DNA of 64,000 bases from Stutzerimonas stutzeri. Lineage in GTDB: Bacteria; Pseudomonadota; Gammaproteobacteria; Pseudomonadales; Pseudomonadaceae. The notes below the pieces were generated by a model. It was given only the letters and a program-made list of their open reading frames with translations. It did no database searches and had not been told where the DNA came from. How positions within the stretch are numbered: position 1 is the first letter of the stretch; the number at the start of each line of letters is the position of its first letter. Location: contig NZ_JAMOIC010000001.1 of NCBI RefSeq assembly GCF_024448895.1, positions 434,001 to 498,000 on the forward strand. Reading direction: 5' to 3'. The position numbers and the translations under genes were made by a program. Shown here in pieces: positions 25,119 through 33,063 of this stretch.

Positions 25119-26753
25119 ATGAAACGCGTCAGTGCGATCGCTTTGTCGCTCATAGTCGGCCTGGGTGGCTGCGCAACCCCCAGCTTGACCAATCTCACAC
25201 CTACTTCGGTTGCGCGCTCGCCAGTGCCGCTCTACCCATTACGTGCGCAGGTCGACGACCGAGGCAATCGTATCGCCCATGTCAATGCGGTAATTCACGG
25301 TACGCCTTGGTCGATGATGTTGCTCCCGACCGGCCAGCATGCAGTGGGATATTTCACTGAAACGTGCGAAACCAACATCGCCTATCACTACGAAGTCGGC
25401 TACCAGCGCCGCAACTGGCTCGGTTCCGGTTATTCAAGCACCGTTCACGAGAAGCGTTTTCCCGAGGCCTCGGGCAACCTTCTGCAAGTGACTGGCGAAC
25501 CTGTGCCGGACGATTGCGCGGCACCTATCGGCCTGACGTTGCGTGTGGAGCACACGGCCGACGAGGTGGACATCGAGCCTGGCGATGGCGATTGCCGGTC
25601 CGTATCCAATCGCTGCACGCTCAGGGCGGCGGTGATGGAAAGCAACGCGCACCAGGGTCATGACGTGATAGAGGTGCCGTCGGGAACATACGTGCTTTCA
25701 TTGGCCGGCAGCGAAACGGTGGATGTGCCAAACGATGCGATCGGCGACCTGGATATCACCGACGGGGTCACGCTGACAGGGCTCGGACGAGCTCCGAAGA
25801 ATGACGATCTCCAGGTAATCATCGACGGCGGAGGTATCGATCGGATTTTCGATATCTACCCGGCCGCGCCGCAGGCCGTGACACTCAGCTATCTGCGATT
25901 GGAAAACGGTCGGCCGATGAACAGCGGCGGCGGTGCTATCTGGAACCGAGGCAACCTGCGTATGGATCGAATGATGCTCAGCGCGAACCAGATTGACCAC
26001 ACGGTCGAACACTCCTGCGCTGCCTTCCCCAGCAAGCGGCTGTGCAACCGAGGCGGCGGCTTGTTCAATGAGGGCCAGGCGTTGATTGTCCGCTCGACCA
26101 TAGAACGAAACTCTACCGGCAACGTATCGGGCCACGGCGGAGGTATCTCGAGCATGGGCCGCAACGCGAAGCTTTATCTGCGAAGCAGTCTAGTTGCCAC
26201 CAATGACGCGCGCTTCTGGGGAGGCCTGGTCAACTATCAGGGTCTGGTCGACATTCAGAATTCGACATTCGCGGATAATCAGAGCACCACCAGCGGAGTC
26301 CGCGCGACCGAAATAGGCAATTTGGAAGGCCGGGTTGATATAAGAAATTCGACCTTCAGTAATCGGTCGCAGCTGTTCAGTCACTCCGGTACAGAATCGT
26401 TTCGACTGGCCAACAGCCTGGTCGAGATCAAGAACTTTAACGATATGCCGTTCTGTAGTGGTTCATTGACCAGCGGCAGCTTCAATGCCATCGGCGGCTC
26501 CACCGACTTGGCCGACTTCTTCAGCGGCTGCGGCTTCGTACCATCCACTGCCGATGAGACCGAGATACGGCTCAGCCTTGGCGCCTTGCAGGATAACGGC
26601 GGACCCACCCGAACCATTGGCTTGCGGGAGCCGTACTCAGGCAGCCCTTACTTCAACCCTATCGATATGGGCGGCGTGCTTTGCCCTGACACGGATCAGC
26701 GAGGCCGGCCGCGCGACGACGGCAGTTGCGACGCTGGAGCTTTCGAGTTCTGA
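25119..26753 (+). CDS. Beta-helix lipoprotein with CSLREA-like and choice-of-anchor-Q-like parts
   Basis: A 544-residue lipoprotein (lipobox LGGC, Cys 18). Residues ~35-140 are an undescribed N-terminal part (VNAVIHGTPWSMMLLPTGQHAV). Residues ~145-185 match the CSLREA motif region (NRCTLRAAVMESN). A long right-handed parallel beta-helix follows, with repeated SxxxxN and FNEGQ/FADNQ ladders. The end (DQRGRPRDDGSCDAGAFEF) is the usual end of choice-of-anchor-Q proteins. It is probably surface or periplasmic and carbohydrate- or adhesion-related, but function is unknown. The gap 24971-25118 carries only weak hairpins. Confidence 0.82.
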   Translation: MKRVSAIALSLIVGLGGCATPSLTNLTPTSVARSPVPLYPLRAQVDDRGNRIAHVNAVIHGTPWSMMLLPTGQHAVGYFTETCETNIAYHYEVGYQRRNWLGSGYSSTVHEKRFPEASGNLLQVTGEPVPDDCAAPIGLTLRVEHTADEVDIEPGDGDCRSVSNRCTLRAAVMESNAHQGHDVIEVPSGTYVLSLAGSETVDVPNDAIGDLDITDGVTLTGLGRAPKNDDLQVIIDGGGIDRIFDIYPAAPQAVTLSYLRLENGRPMNSGGGAIWNRGNLRMDRMMLSANQIDHTVEHSCAAFPSKRLCNRGGGLFNEGQALIVRSTIERNSTGNVSGHGGGISSMGRNAKLYLRSSLVATNDARFWGGLVNYQGLVDIQNSTFADNQSTTSGVRATEIGNLEGRVDIRNSTFSNRSQLFSHSGTESFRLANSLVEIKNFNDMPFCSGSLTSGSFNAIGGSTDLADFFSGCGFVPSTADETEIRLSLGALQDNGGPTRTIGLREPYSGSPYFNPIDMGGVLCPDTDQRGRPRDDGSCDAGAFEF

Positions 26754-26900
26754 AGCGTTCGACGTGGAACCGGCCCGATGTTGCAGGCCGCTCGACGAAT
26801 TCGCCAAGCGCGTCATCGGAACTGTCAGCGATCGTTTGGCACGCTGCGCCTGGGGCTTTAAGCTCTTCGCCTGCCTGCTGCATCACTCAGAGGATTTTCC

Positions 26901-27587
26901 ATGCTGCGCACCACTACGTTCATCGCCGGGCTGCTGCTATCCGCCGGCGCCTACGCTCTCTCACTGTCCGACCTCAGTCAGGGCGACGCCAACAAGGCGC
27001 TGAAAGATGCCCTCAGCCAGGGCACCAAGGTGGCAGTCCAGCAGCTTGGTAAGCCAGGGGGTTTCAGCAACGATCCGGACGTGCGAATCGAATTGCCGGG
27101 CAATATCGGCAAGGCTTCACGGATGCTGAAAATGATGGGCATGGGCGCTCAGGTCGAAGAGTTGGAAACCGGCATGAACAAGGCCGCTGAAGCAGCAGTA
27201 CCGCAGGCGCAGGCGCTGCTGCTGGATGCGGTGAAAAAGATGACCGTGGCCGATGCCAAGGCGATCCTGGCCGGTGGCGATGACTCAGCAACCCAGTATC
27301 TGAACAAGAGCAGCCGCGAGGAAATCCGCGCCAAGTTCATGCCGATCATCAAACAGGCCACGGACAAGGTTGGGGTTGCCCAGCAGTACAACGCTTTGGC
27401 GAGCAAGGCATCAGGACTCGGCGCTGTCGACGCTCGCTACGGTTCAGTCGAAGGCTACGTAACCGAACAGGCGCTAGATGGGCTATTCACCGTTATTGCC
27501 GAGCAAGAAGCCAGCATTCGCCAGAACCCGGCCCAGGCGGCGACCAGCATGGCGAAGAAGGTATTTGGCGCACTGATGGGCAATTGA
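26901..27587 (+). CDS. DUF4197-family secreted protein
   Basis: A 228-residue protein with a signal peptide (about residues 1-19, AGLLLSAGAYA) followed by LSLSDLSQGDANKALKDALSQG and a repetitive helical body (DVRIELPGNIGKASRMLKMMGMG, DAKAILAGGDDSATQYLNKSS). This matches DUF4197 proteins, small helical periplasmic proteins of unknown role. GAGG lies 8 bases before the ATG. It is followed 27 bases later by the TrhA gene on the same strand. Confidence 0.92.
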   Translation: MLRTTTFIAGLLLSAGAYALSLSDLSQGDANKALKDALSQGTKVAVQQLGKPGGFSNDPDVRIELPGNIGKASRMLKMMGMGAQVEELETGMNKAAEAAVPQAQALLLDAVKKMTVADAKAILAGGDDSATQYLNKSSREEIRAKFMPIIKQATDKVGVAQQYNALASKASGLGAVDARYGSVEGYVTEQALDGLFTVIAEQEASIRQNPAQAATSMAKKVFGALMGN

Positions 27588-27614
27588 TCGGCGATCTGTA
27601 TCAAGGCTGAACGG

Positions 27615-28232
27615 ATGTATCACGGAGAAAAATTCAACGCCTGGACGCACCTTGCCGGCGGGGTGCTGGCGCTGATCGGAACGGTGTGGCTGCTGATCCT
27701 CGCGGCCATGGATGGCGACCTGACCAAGATCGTCAGCGTGGCTATCTATGGCTTCACGCTTGTACTGCTCTACAGCACTTCGACGCTCTATCACAGCGTT
27801 CGGGGCCGGGCGAAGAGCATCATGCAGAAGCTCGATCACCTGTCGATCTACCTGCTGATCGCCGGCAGCTATACGCCTTTCTGCCTTGTCACCCTGCGCG
27901 GCAGCTGGGGCTGGTGGTTGTTCGGCATCGTCTGGTCCCTGGCCGTCATCGGCATGTTGCAAGAGATCAAGCCGCGCTCGGAGGCCCGCGTACTGTCGAT
28001 CGTGATCTACGCGGTAATGGGATGGATCGTGCTGGTAGCGGTCAAGCCGTTACTCGCTGCGCTGGGCACTGCCGGCTTTAGCTGGCTGGTCGCCGGCGGT
28101 GTGCTCTACACCGTGGGGATCATTTTCTACGCATACGACCAGCGCTTCCGACACTGGCACGGTATCTGGCACCTGTTCGTCATGGCAGGGAGTCTGCTGC
28201 ATTTCGTAGCCATCCTGCGCCATGTGGTCTAG
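27615..28232 (+). CDS. Hemolysin III family protein (TrhA/YqfA-like)
   Basis: A 205-residue, seven-helix membrane protein of the PAQR/hemolysin-III superfamily. It begins GEKFNAWTHLAGGVLALIGTVWLL and carries the family motifs STLYHSV, DHLSIYLLIAGSYTPFCL and the C-terminal HWHGIWHLFVMAGSLLHF, whose His residues form the putative metal site. The name hemolysin is historical. Bacterial members have been linked to membrane energetics. The ATG is preceded by a weak site (AAGGCTGAACGG). Confidence 0.92.
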   Translation: MYHGEKFNAWTHLAGGVLALIGTVWLLILAAMDGDLTKIVSVAIYGFTLVLLYSTSTLYHSVRGRAKSIMQKLDHLSIYLLIAGSYTPFCLVTLRGSWGWWLFGIVWSLAVIGMLQEIKPRSEARVLSIVIYAVMGWIVLVAVKPLLAALGTAGFSWLVAGGVLYTVGIIFYAYDQRFRHWHGIWHLFVMAGSLLHFVAILRHVV

Positions 28233-28255
28233 CGCCGAATCGCCTGCTCATGAGC

Positions 28256-28711
28256 TCACATTTCGTGCATGCGATTGACCTGATGCGCCAGCAGCATGGT
28301 TTCGCGCTCTTCGAGCTGAAGCATCTCACCGAGTAAACCGCTCGCCTTGTGAAGTTCTCGGCGTTTTTCCAGGGAGCGGTACAGATCGATGATGCGGTTA
28401 TGCAGGGCAAACACATGCTGTGAAATTTCATCGACAGTCATCTGCGCGAAAGTCTCGCCGTCGATATCCAGCCTCAGCATGTCGCCCTGGACCGCATCGT
28501 GCAGCGGAGCTTGCAAGGCGCTTGCTTCAGCGTGCTCCTTGACCCGCGCAATGGTGGCCGTCAATTCCCGCTCATGCTGCGCCAGGTAGTCCAGCAACAT
28601 TTTCGCTAGCGAATCGCTTCTTTCCTTGGCGCCTTCTGCCATGCAGTCGGCTAACAGAGCATGGGCCTTGCGGGTCCAATCGATCAGGTCTTCGCATCGT
28701 TCGATGTTCAC
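28256..28711 (-). CDS. Helical protein of unknown function
   Basis: A 151-residue, predominantly alpha-helical cytoplasmic protein with no membrane segment. It shows regularly spaced Leu/His/Glu (LLDYLAQHERELTATIARVKE) and a C-terminal LGEMLQLEERETMLLAHQVNRMHEM. I do not recognise a family. The GTG at 28711 is selected because GGAGGA (28716-28721) sits 4 bases upstream. The longer frame to 28819 has no ribosome site. It is divergent from the copper locus. Confidence 0.7.
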   Translation of the reverse strand: MNIERCEDLIDWTRKAHALLADCMAEGAKERSDSLAKMLLDYLAQHERELTATIARVKEHAEASALQAPLHDAVQGDMLRLDIDGETFAQMTVDEISQHVFALHNRIIDLYRSLEKRRELHKASGLLGEMLQLEERETMLLAHQVNRMHEM

Positions 28712-28898
28712 GGCGCCTCCTCCGCTGCCGTTTTCTGCCGGCGTAATAGCCGGCACGTGATGGGCAAAACGGAAGCCCGATGCAAACACGTCCGGACCGG
28801 CTTGACCAGTGCTGGGCATCGGCTGACCGGCATCGGCGTCTGCAACTCAAACTGACGTTTAAGCGCGTATGTGCAGTCGACGCTGACGACGTGCTCAG

Positions 28899-28953
28899 CT
28901 GACGTTTCTGTCAGCAGACTGACAGCAATGCCGCATGGTTGCTGACTTACAGA
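28899..28953 (+). promoter_or_regulatory. Degenerate CopR-type promoter before the DUF305 gene
   Basis: The layout CTGACG-N5-GTCAG-N7-ACAGCAAT-N18-TACAGA has the same spacing as the two strong CopR-type promoters at 31594 and 32939, with partial matches in every block. CTGACG-TTTCT-GTCAG is nearly palindromic. It would start transcription near 28960, about 80 bases before the DUF305 start. The rest of the 327-base gap (28712-29038) holds no gene I can see. Confidence 0.45.
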
Positions 28954-29038
28954 ACCGAACGACCGATAACGAATCCGGTCACCTCTAGTACGGCGCCGCT
29001 AAAAATTCTCGTTACCGATTCGCCAGACGGAGGACCGA

Positions 29039-29491
29039 ATGAACAACTACGCCCGATTCGGCGCGATGATCGCCACGTCTACGCTCGTGATGTTTGGCTT
29101 GATGTATTTGAACGTCTTTCAACTTGACCACATTTTCTTCAGCGAAACGCGCGCATATATGGCGCTGGTGATGGGGGCCACTATGGCGGTGATCATGCTG
29201 GCGTTCATGCTTGGCATGTACAAGAAACGTGGCGTCAACATCGGCATTTTCGTCGGCAGCGTAGTGGTGTTCGCCGTGTCGCTCTGGCTGGTACGCAGCC
29301 AGCAGACGGTGGACCAGGTGTCGTGGATGAAGGCGATGATCCCCCATCATTCGATTGCGATCCTTACCAGTGAACGCGCCACCATCACCGATCCGCGCGT
29401 ACGGGAACTGGCAGATCAGATCATCAAGGCCCAGCGCGAGGAGATTGCCGAGATGGAGCGCTTGATCAGCGAGCTCGAAGACGCGAAGTAA
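29039..29491 (+). CDS. DUF305 membrane protein of the copper locus
   Basis: A 150-residue protein with three transmembrane helices (about residues 8-27, 40-61, 69-87) and a C-terminal domain carrying the DUF305 motif MKAMIPHHSIAI and a terminal charged helix (EEIAEMERLISELED). DUF305 proteins are often encoded with copper or silver resistance genes, and the paired His and Met are likely metal ligands. Exact function is unknown. The start is preceded by GGAGG (29030-29034) 4 bases upstream. It is convergent with the sensor kinase gene, stop to stop. Confidence 0.88.
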   Translation: MNNYARFGAMIATSTLVMFGLMYLNVFQLDHIFFSETRAYMALVMGATMAVIMLAFMLGMYKKRGVNIGIFVGSVVVFAVSLWLVRSQQTVDQVSWMKAMIPHHSIAILTSERATITDPRVRELADQIIKAQREEIAEMERLISELEDAK

Positions 29492-30853
29492 TCAGGCGCT
29501 GAACCAGATTTCGAACGAGGTCCAGCCATCGTTGCTCGAGCAGCGAATCTCACCGCGGTGCGCCTCGACGATCGAGCGGGTGATTGCCAGGCCGAGCCCA
29601 GCGTTGCTCGGGCTACCCTCCCGGCGCGCGGGGTCGACCCGATAAAAGCGGTCGAACAGCCGTGACTGATGCGCGAGCGGGATGGTATCGCCCGGGTTGC
29701 CAACCCTCAGCGCAACTCCGTTGGCCGCCGTCACGATGTCGACACGAATGACCTTGCCGTCGGCGGTGTAACGCAACGCATTGGACAGTAGATTGGACAG
29801 CGCCCGACGTAGCATGGCGGCGTCCCCCAGAATACGTGCCGCGCCGGACAACTCGAACCGAATGCCCCGGTCATCCGCAGTCATCTGGTAGAACTCCAAC
29901 AGCTTCTCGCACAGTTCCCGCAATTCGATCGATTGCGCCTCGGGGATGATCAACCCGTTGTCGGCCTTGGCGAGAAACAGCATGTCGTCGATCATCCGCG
30001 CCATGCGTCGCAGCTCTTCCAGGTTGGAATAGAGATTTTCCTGGTAGTCCTCGCTGCTGCGGTCCCGGCTCAGCACGACTTCGGTATGGGTCATCAGGTT
30101 GCTCAGCGGCGTGCGCAACTCGTGGGCGATGTCCGCGGAAAAGTTGGACAGCCGCACGAAGGCGTCCTCTAGCCGCGCAAGCATGGCGTTGAATGCCACC
30201 ACCAGTTGTTCCAGTTCGGCCGGGGTCGACTCGGCAGGTATGCGCTCGGTGAGCGACTTGGCGGATACCGAAGCGGCCACCTGGGTGACTTCTCGTAACG
30301 GGCGCAGACCGCTGCGCACCAGTAACCAGCCCAGCAGTCCGCTGATCAACGCGCACAACAGCAGAGCGCCCCACAGCCAGCCGGTGAGGGTATGAAAGAA
30401 CATCTTGTGAGCCGTGACGTCGAGCGACAGCACCACTTTCGCCGGTTGGCCAGCCACGTCGGCCACCGCGCTCATGCTGCGCCAGACCTGCCCGGCATGC
30501 CGATGCTCGCCGTCGCCGCTACGCGTCCCGTCCGAGCCCTCATGGGCGACATGCGCACCTTGCGTCGCAAACAGCAGCCGACCCTGGGCGTCGATTATCT
30601 GTGCCGAGAGGTCACTGTGCCCGCCCAGCAGCGCGTGAAACTGCGGAATCAGCGCATCGAAATCGCGCAGATCGTCGAGTTGCTGCAACATCTGCCGGCT
30701 GGCCTGGATTTTCTCGTCCAGGGTATGCCGGTCCAGTTCGTCGAAATGGTGCTGGCTGAGCAGGCTGAAGAAGACGCCTGCCGCCCCGAGCACACCCGTG
30801 ACGGCGAGCATGAACATCAGGCTGAGCCTGGCGGTGAGCGATAACCGATTCAC
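29492..30853 (-). CDS. copS: Heavy-metal sensor histidine kinase (CopS/CusS type)
   Basis: A 453-residue membrane kinase. Two transmembrane helices (about residues 10-33 and 153-175) flank a periplasmic sensor domain rich in His/Asp ([22 protein letters not shown]) that could bind Cu ions. HAMP, the phospho-acceptor H-box ([16 protein letters not shown]) and the ATPase N and G boxes ([27 protein letters not shown]) follow. It overlaps the response regulator gene by 4 bases. The metal is assigned to copper by the surrounding genes, although Cus-type kinases can also sense silver. Confidence 0.92.
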   Translation of the reverse strand: MNRLSLTARLSLMFMLAVTGVLGAAGVFFSLLSQHHFDELDRHTLDEKIQASRQMLQQLDDLRDFDALIPQFHALLGGHSDLSAQIIDAQGRLLFATQGAHVAHEGSDGTRSGDGEHRHAGQVWRSMSAVADVAGQPAKVVLSLDVTAHKMFFHTLTGWLWGALLLCALISGLLGWLLVRSGLRPLREVTQVAASVSAKSLTERIPAESTPAELEQLVVAFNAMLARLEDAFVRLSNFSADIAHELRTPLSNLMTHTEVVLSRDRSSEDYQENLYSNLEELRRMARMIDDMLFLAKADNGLIIPEAQSIELRELCEKLLEFYQMTADDRGIRFELSGAARILGDAAMLRRALSNLLSNALRYTADGKVIRVDIVTAANGVALRVGNPGDTIPLAHQSRLFDRFYRVDPARREGSPSNAGLGLAITRSIVEAHRGEIRCSSNDGWTSFEIWFSA

Positions 30854-31533
30854 GGTGCGTCCGGCTCATCGAGCATGTAGCCCATGCCCCGCGCGGTATG
30901 GATCAGCCTGGGTTCGAAGCCGTCATCGATCTTGGCACGCAGGCGTCGAATCGCTACCTCGATAACGTTGGTGTCGCTGTCGAAATTCATGTCCCATACC
31001 TGCGAGGCGATGAGCGACTTGGGCAGTACCTCGCCGCGCCGGCGCAGCAAAAGCTCAAGCAGGGCGAACTCCTTGGCGGTCAGATCGATACGCTGGCCGG
31101 CACGCACCGCACGCCGTTTCAGCAGGTCGACCTCAAGGTCGGCGATCTTCAGCTGGGTCTGCAGCGCGGCCGCATGGCCTCGACGCAGCAAGGTCCGAAC
31201 CCGTGCCAGCAGCTCGGAAAAGGCGAAGGGTTTGACCAGGTAATCATCGGCGCCCAGCTCCAGACCCTTGACCCGATCTTCCACCCGGTCGCGCGCAGTC
31301 AGGAACAGTACCGGCACATCCTGCCCCGCGGCGCGCACCAGACGCAGCACTTCCCAGCCGTCGAGCCCGGGCATCATGACGTCGAGTATCAACAGGTCAT
31401 AGGGTGCGCTCAGCACATGCTGCAACGCATCGGTGCCAGTCGTCACCCGGTCCACGGTGAAGCCTGCCTCAGTAAGGCCTTGCTGCAGGTAGATGCCGGT
31501 TTTTGGCTCGTCTTCAGCGACCAGAAGTTTCAT
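30850..31533 (-). CDS. copR: Heavy-metal response regulator (CopR/CusR type)
   Basis: A 227-residue OmpR-type regulator. The receiver domain has acidic residues EDE (7-9), phospho-acceptor Asp 51 in [10 protein letters not shown] and the conserved Lys in LVKPF. The C-terminal winged helix includes [25 protein letters not shown], typical of the CusR/CopR branch. The ATG at 31533 gives the standard [10 protein letters not shown] start. It probably binds the CTGACA-N5-GTAAT boxes at 31594 and 32939, and the first of these lies 61 bases upstream of its own start. Confidence 0.93.
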   Translation of the reverse strand: MKLLVAEDEPKTGIYLQQGLTEAGFTVDRVTTGTDALQHVLSAPYDLLILDVMMPGLDGWEVLRLVRAAGQDVPVLFLTARDRVEDRVKGLELGADDYLVKPFAFSELLARVRTLLRRGHAAALQTQLKIADLEVDLLKRRAVRAGQRIDLTAKEFALLELLLRRRGEVLPKSLIASQVWDMNFDSDTNVIEVAIRRLRAKIDDGFEPRLIHTARGMGYMLDEPDAP

Positions 31534-31593
31534 CGGTTCATCCTTTAGATCTCCGGGTCGAGTGTGACGGGATCGATCTCTACCGGCCACAAG

Positions 31594-31648
31594 CTGACAG
31601 AAAAGTAATGTTCCGCTCAGCTTGTCGAAAGCCGCTTCCAGCTATGGT
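31594..31648 (+). promoter_or_regulatory. CopR-type promoter upstream of the CopZ-like gene
   Basis: CTGACA (31594-31599), 5 bases, GTAAT (31605-31609), 7 bases, TCAGCTTG (31617-31624), 18 bases, TATGGT (31643-31648). CTGACA-N5-GTAAT is, from memory, the CopR-binding motif described in P. aeruginosa. TCAGCTTG and TATGGT look like an extended -35 and a -10. The same blocks at identical spacing occur before copA. It would transcribe toward the CopZ-like gene, and the box may also serve copRS autoregulation. Confidence 0.75.
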
Positions 31649-31678
31649 GATCACCAGATAAACCACAGTCGCGCTGGC

Positions 31679-31709
31679 TTGACCTTGCCACAAGGGAAAG
31701 GTTGAAGAT
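31679..31709 (+). promoter_or_regulatory. CueR/MerR-type copper promoter
   Basis: TTGACC (31679-31684), a 19-base spacer and GAAGAT (31704-31709). The over-long 19-base spacer is the mark of promoters activated by MerR-family regulators. Inside it lies the operator ACCTTGCC-N5-GGAAAGGT (31682-31702), an inverted repeat with one mismatch that matches the CueR operator pattern. It lies 42 bases before the CopZ-like gene. No cueR gene is present in the window. Confidence 0.88.
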
Positions 31710-31751
31710 CAAGCCAAGCCGGATTGAGCCGGCCTCTTGAGGACTATTCCA

Positions 31752-32024
31752 ATGAGCACGATCAATCTCCAGGTACAGGGCATGACGTGTAGCGCCTGTG
31801 TACGTCACGTGTCCCAAGCGCTCACCGCCGTCACCGGCGTCAAGGCTGTGCAGGTGGACCTCGACAGTGGCCGGGTTCTCGTCGACGGCAGTCCCGACGG
31901 TACATCCCTGCTCGCCGCGCTGGACGCCGCGGGCTACGAAGGTCATCTCGCCAGCCAGGCCCCATCTCTTACGACCGCGGCGACAGCCAAGCAAGGTTGT
32001 GGAAGCGGCTGCGGTTGTCGCTGA
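31752..32024 (+). CDS. copZ: CopZ-like heavy-metal-associated chaperone with Cys-rich tail
   Basis: A 90-residue cytoplasmic protein. Residues 1-66 are a heavy-metal-associated domain with the MTCSAC copper motif (Cys 13 and Cys 16). Residues 67-90 are an extra tail ending GCGSGCGC (Cys 83, 87 and 89), which ordinary CopZ proteins of about 66 residues lack. The tail could be a second Cu(I) site. The ATG at 31752 is preferred over the TTG at 31737 because it gives the normal domain start. Controlled by a CueR-type and probably a CopR-type promoter. Confidence 0.9.
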   Translation: MSTINLQVQGMTCSACVRHVSQALTAVTGVKAVQVDLDSGRVLVDGSPDGTSLLAALDAAGYEGHLASQAPSLTTAATAKQGCGSGCGCR

Positions 32025-32050
32025 ATTCTTTTTCCCTCGGAGTGCTTCAC

Positions 32051-32506
32051 ATGCCTTCTATCAAAGCCAGACTCGCTCTTCTCGCAGCCCTTTTTATGGC
32101 TGGCAGCGCACATGCCGCCACCGTGATCGATGTGCACCGGGATGCCAATTGCGGCTGCTGCAAAGACTGGATCAGCTATCTCGAGACCAACGGCTTCCAA
32201 GTGCGGGATCATGTTGAAAGCAACATGTCCGCGGTCAAGCAAAAGCTCGGCGTCGCCCCGCGCCTCGGCTCGTGCCACACCGGCGTGATCGACGGCAAGT
32301 TCATCGAAGGTCATGTGCCGGTGGCAGCCATACATGAATTGAATAAACGGGACGATCTCGCAGGCGTCGCCGTGCCGGGCATGCCCGCCGGCTCACCGGG
32401 GATGGATTATGGTCAGGCGCCCCAGCCTTATCAGGTTATTGGGCTGACCACCGAGGGCCGCGATCAGGTATTGGCCGACTACCTCGGTACTCAGCCTGTT
32501 CGCTGA
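32051..32506 (+). CDS. DUF411 periplasmic metal-binding protein
   Basis: A 151-residue protein with a signal peptide (residues 1-22, ending GSAHA) and the DUF411 motif DANCGCCKDWI near residues 31-41, plus RLGSCHTGVIDGKFIEGHVP, which gives a third Cys and two His. DUF411 proteins are common in copper-resistance loci and are presumed periplasmic copper-binding proteins. GGAG lies 8 bases before the ATG at 32051. It follows the CopZ-like gene by 26 bases, likely in the same transcript. Confidence 0.92.
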   Translation: MPSIKARLALLAALFMAGSAHAATVIDVHRDANCGCCKDWISYLETNGFQVRDHVESNMSAVKQKLGVAPRLGSCHTGVIDGKFIEGHVPVAAIHELNKRDDLAGVAVPGMPAGSPGMDYGQAPQPYQVIGLTTEGRDQVLADYLGTQPVR

Positions 32507-32555
32507 GACCGGATCGGATGGCAAATGAACAGCTGTGAGTACCTTGAAGGTCCCA

Positions 32556-32906
32556 ATGAGCTGGATCATCACCAAATTTCTGCTGACCGCCGCCGTCGTG
32601 GTGCTGGTGTCGGAAGTTGCCAAACGCAGCGACAGGTTCGGCGGCTTCCTAGCCGCGTTGCCGCTGATTACCCTGCTCACCCTGATCTGGATGTACGTCG
32701 AACGTCAGCCCTCGGAGAAGATCGCCAACCATGCCTGGTATACGTTCTGGTACGTGCTGCCGACTTTGCCGATGTTTCTCGTCATCCCCTGGCTACTACC
32801 GCGCCTGGGCTTCTGGCCGACGCTTCTGGCCTGCGCGGTATTGACCGTCACCTGCTTCGGTCTGCTGACCTTGCTAGTGCGGCGCTTCGGCATTGAGCTG
32901 CTCTAA
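32556..32906 (+). CDS. DUF3147 membrane protein
   Basis: A 116-residue protein with four predicted transmembrane helices (starting MSWIITKFLLTAAVVVLVSEVAKRSDRFGG when read from 32556, then LPLITLLTLIWMYVE, WYTFWYVLPTLPMFLVIPWL and a last helix ending LLTLLVRRFG). This fits DUF3147, a small inner-membrane family of unknown function. AAGG lies 6 bases before the ATG at 32556. The ATP/GTP-independent helical make-up and its location suggest an accessory role in the copper locus, which is inference. Confidence 0.85.
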   Translation: MSWIITKFLLTAAVVVLVSEVAKRSDRFGGFLAALPLITLLTLIWMYVERQPSEKIANHAWYTFWYVLPTLPMFLVIPWLLPRLGFWPTLLACAVLTVTCFGLLTLLVRRFGIELL

Positions 32907-32938
32907 GCCGTACGCCCTCTACCGCAAGCGTTAGCGAG

Positions 32939-32993
32939 CTGACAAAACCGTAATCTCCGGATCAGCTTGCTGTCAGATCCGCCGCGTTACAGT
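32939..32993 (+). promoter_or_regulatory. CopR-type promoter of copA
   Basis: CTGACA (32939-32944), 5 bases, GTAAT (32950-32954), 7 bases, TCAGCTTG (32962-32969), 18 bases, TACAGT (32988-32993). Every block and spacing matches the promoter at 31594. Transcription would start near 33000, about 65 bases before the copA ATG. The element drives copA, the small Met/His gene, copB and probably the cytochrome gene. Confidence 0.8.
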
Positions 32994-33063
32994 GCCCTAT
33001 CGCGCTGCGCTTCGCCCCGCGATGTATCACGCGCTCTTCTTCACCTCCCTCGACAGGACCCGT

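Noticed and set aside
29492-31533. Two-component system as a phosphate or osmotic regulator
   Set aside because: The His-rich sensor domain, CopR-type boxes and surrounding copper genes fit a metal system much better.
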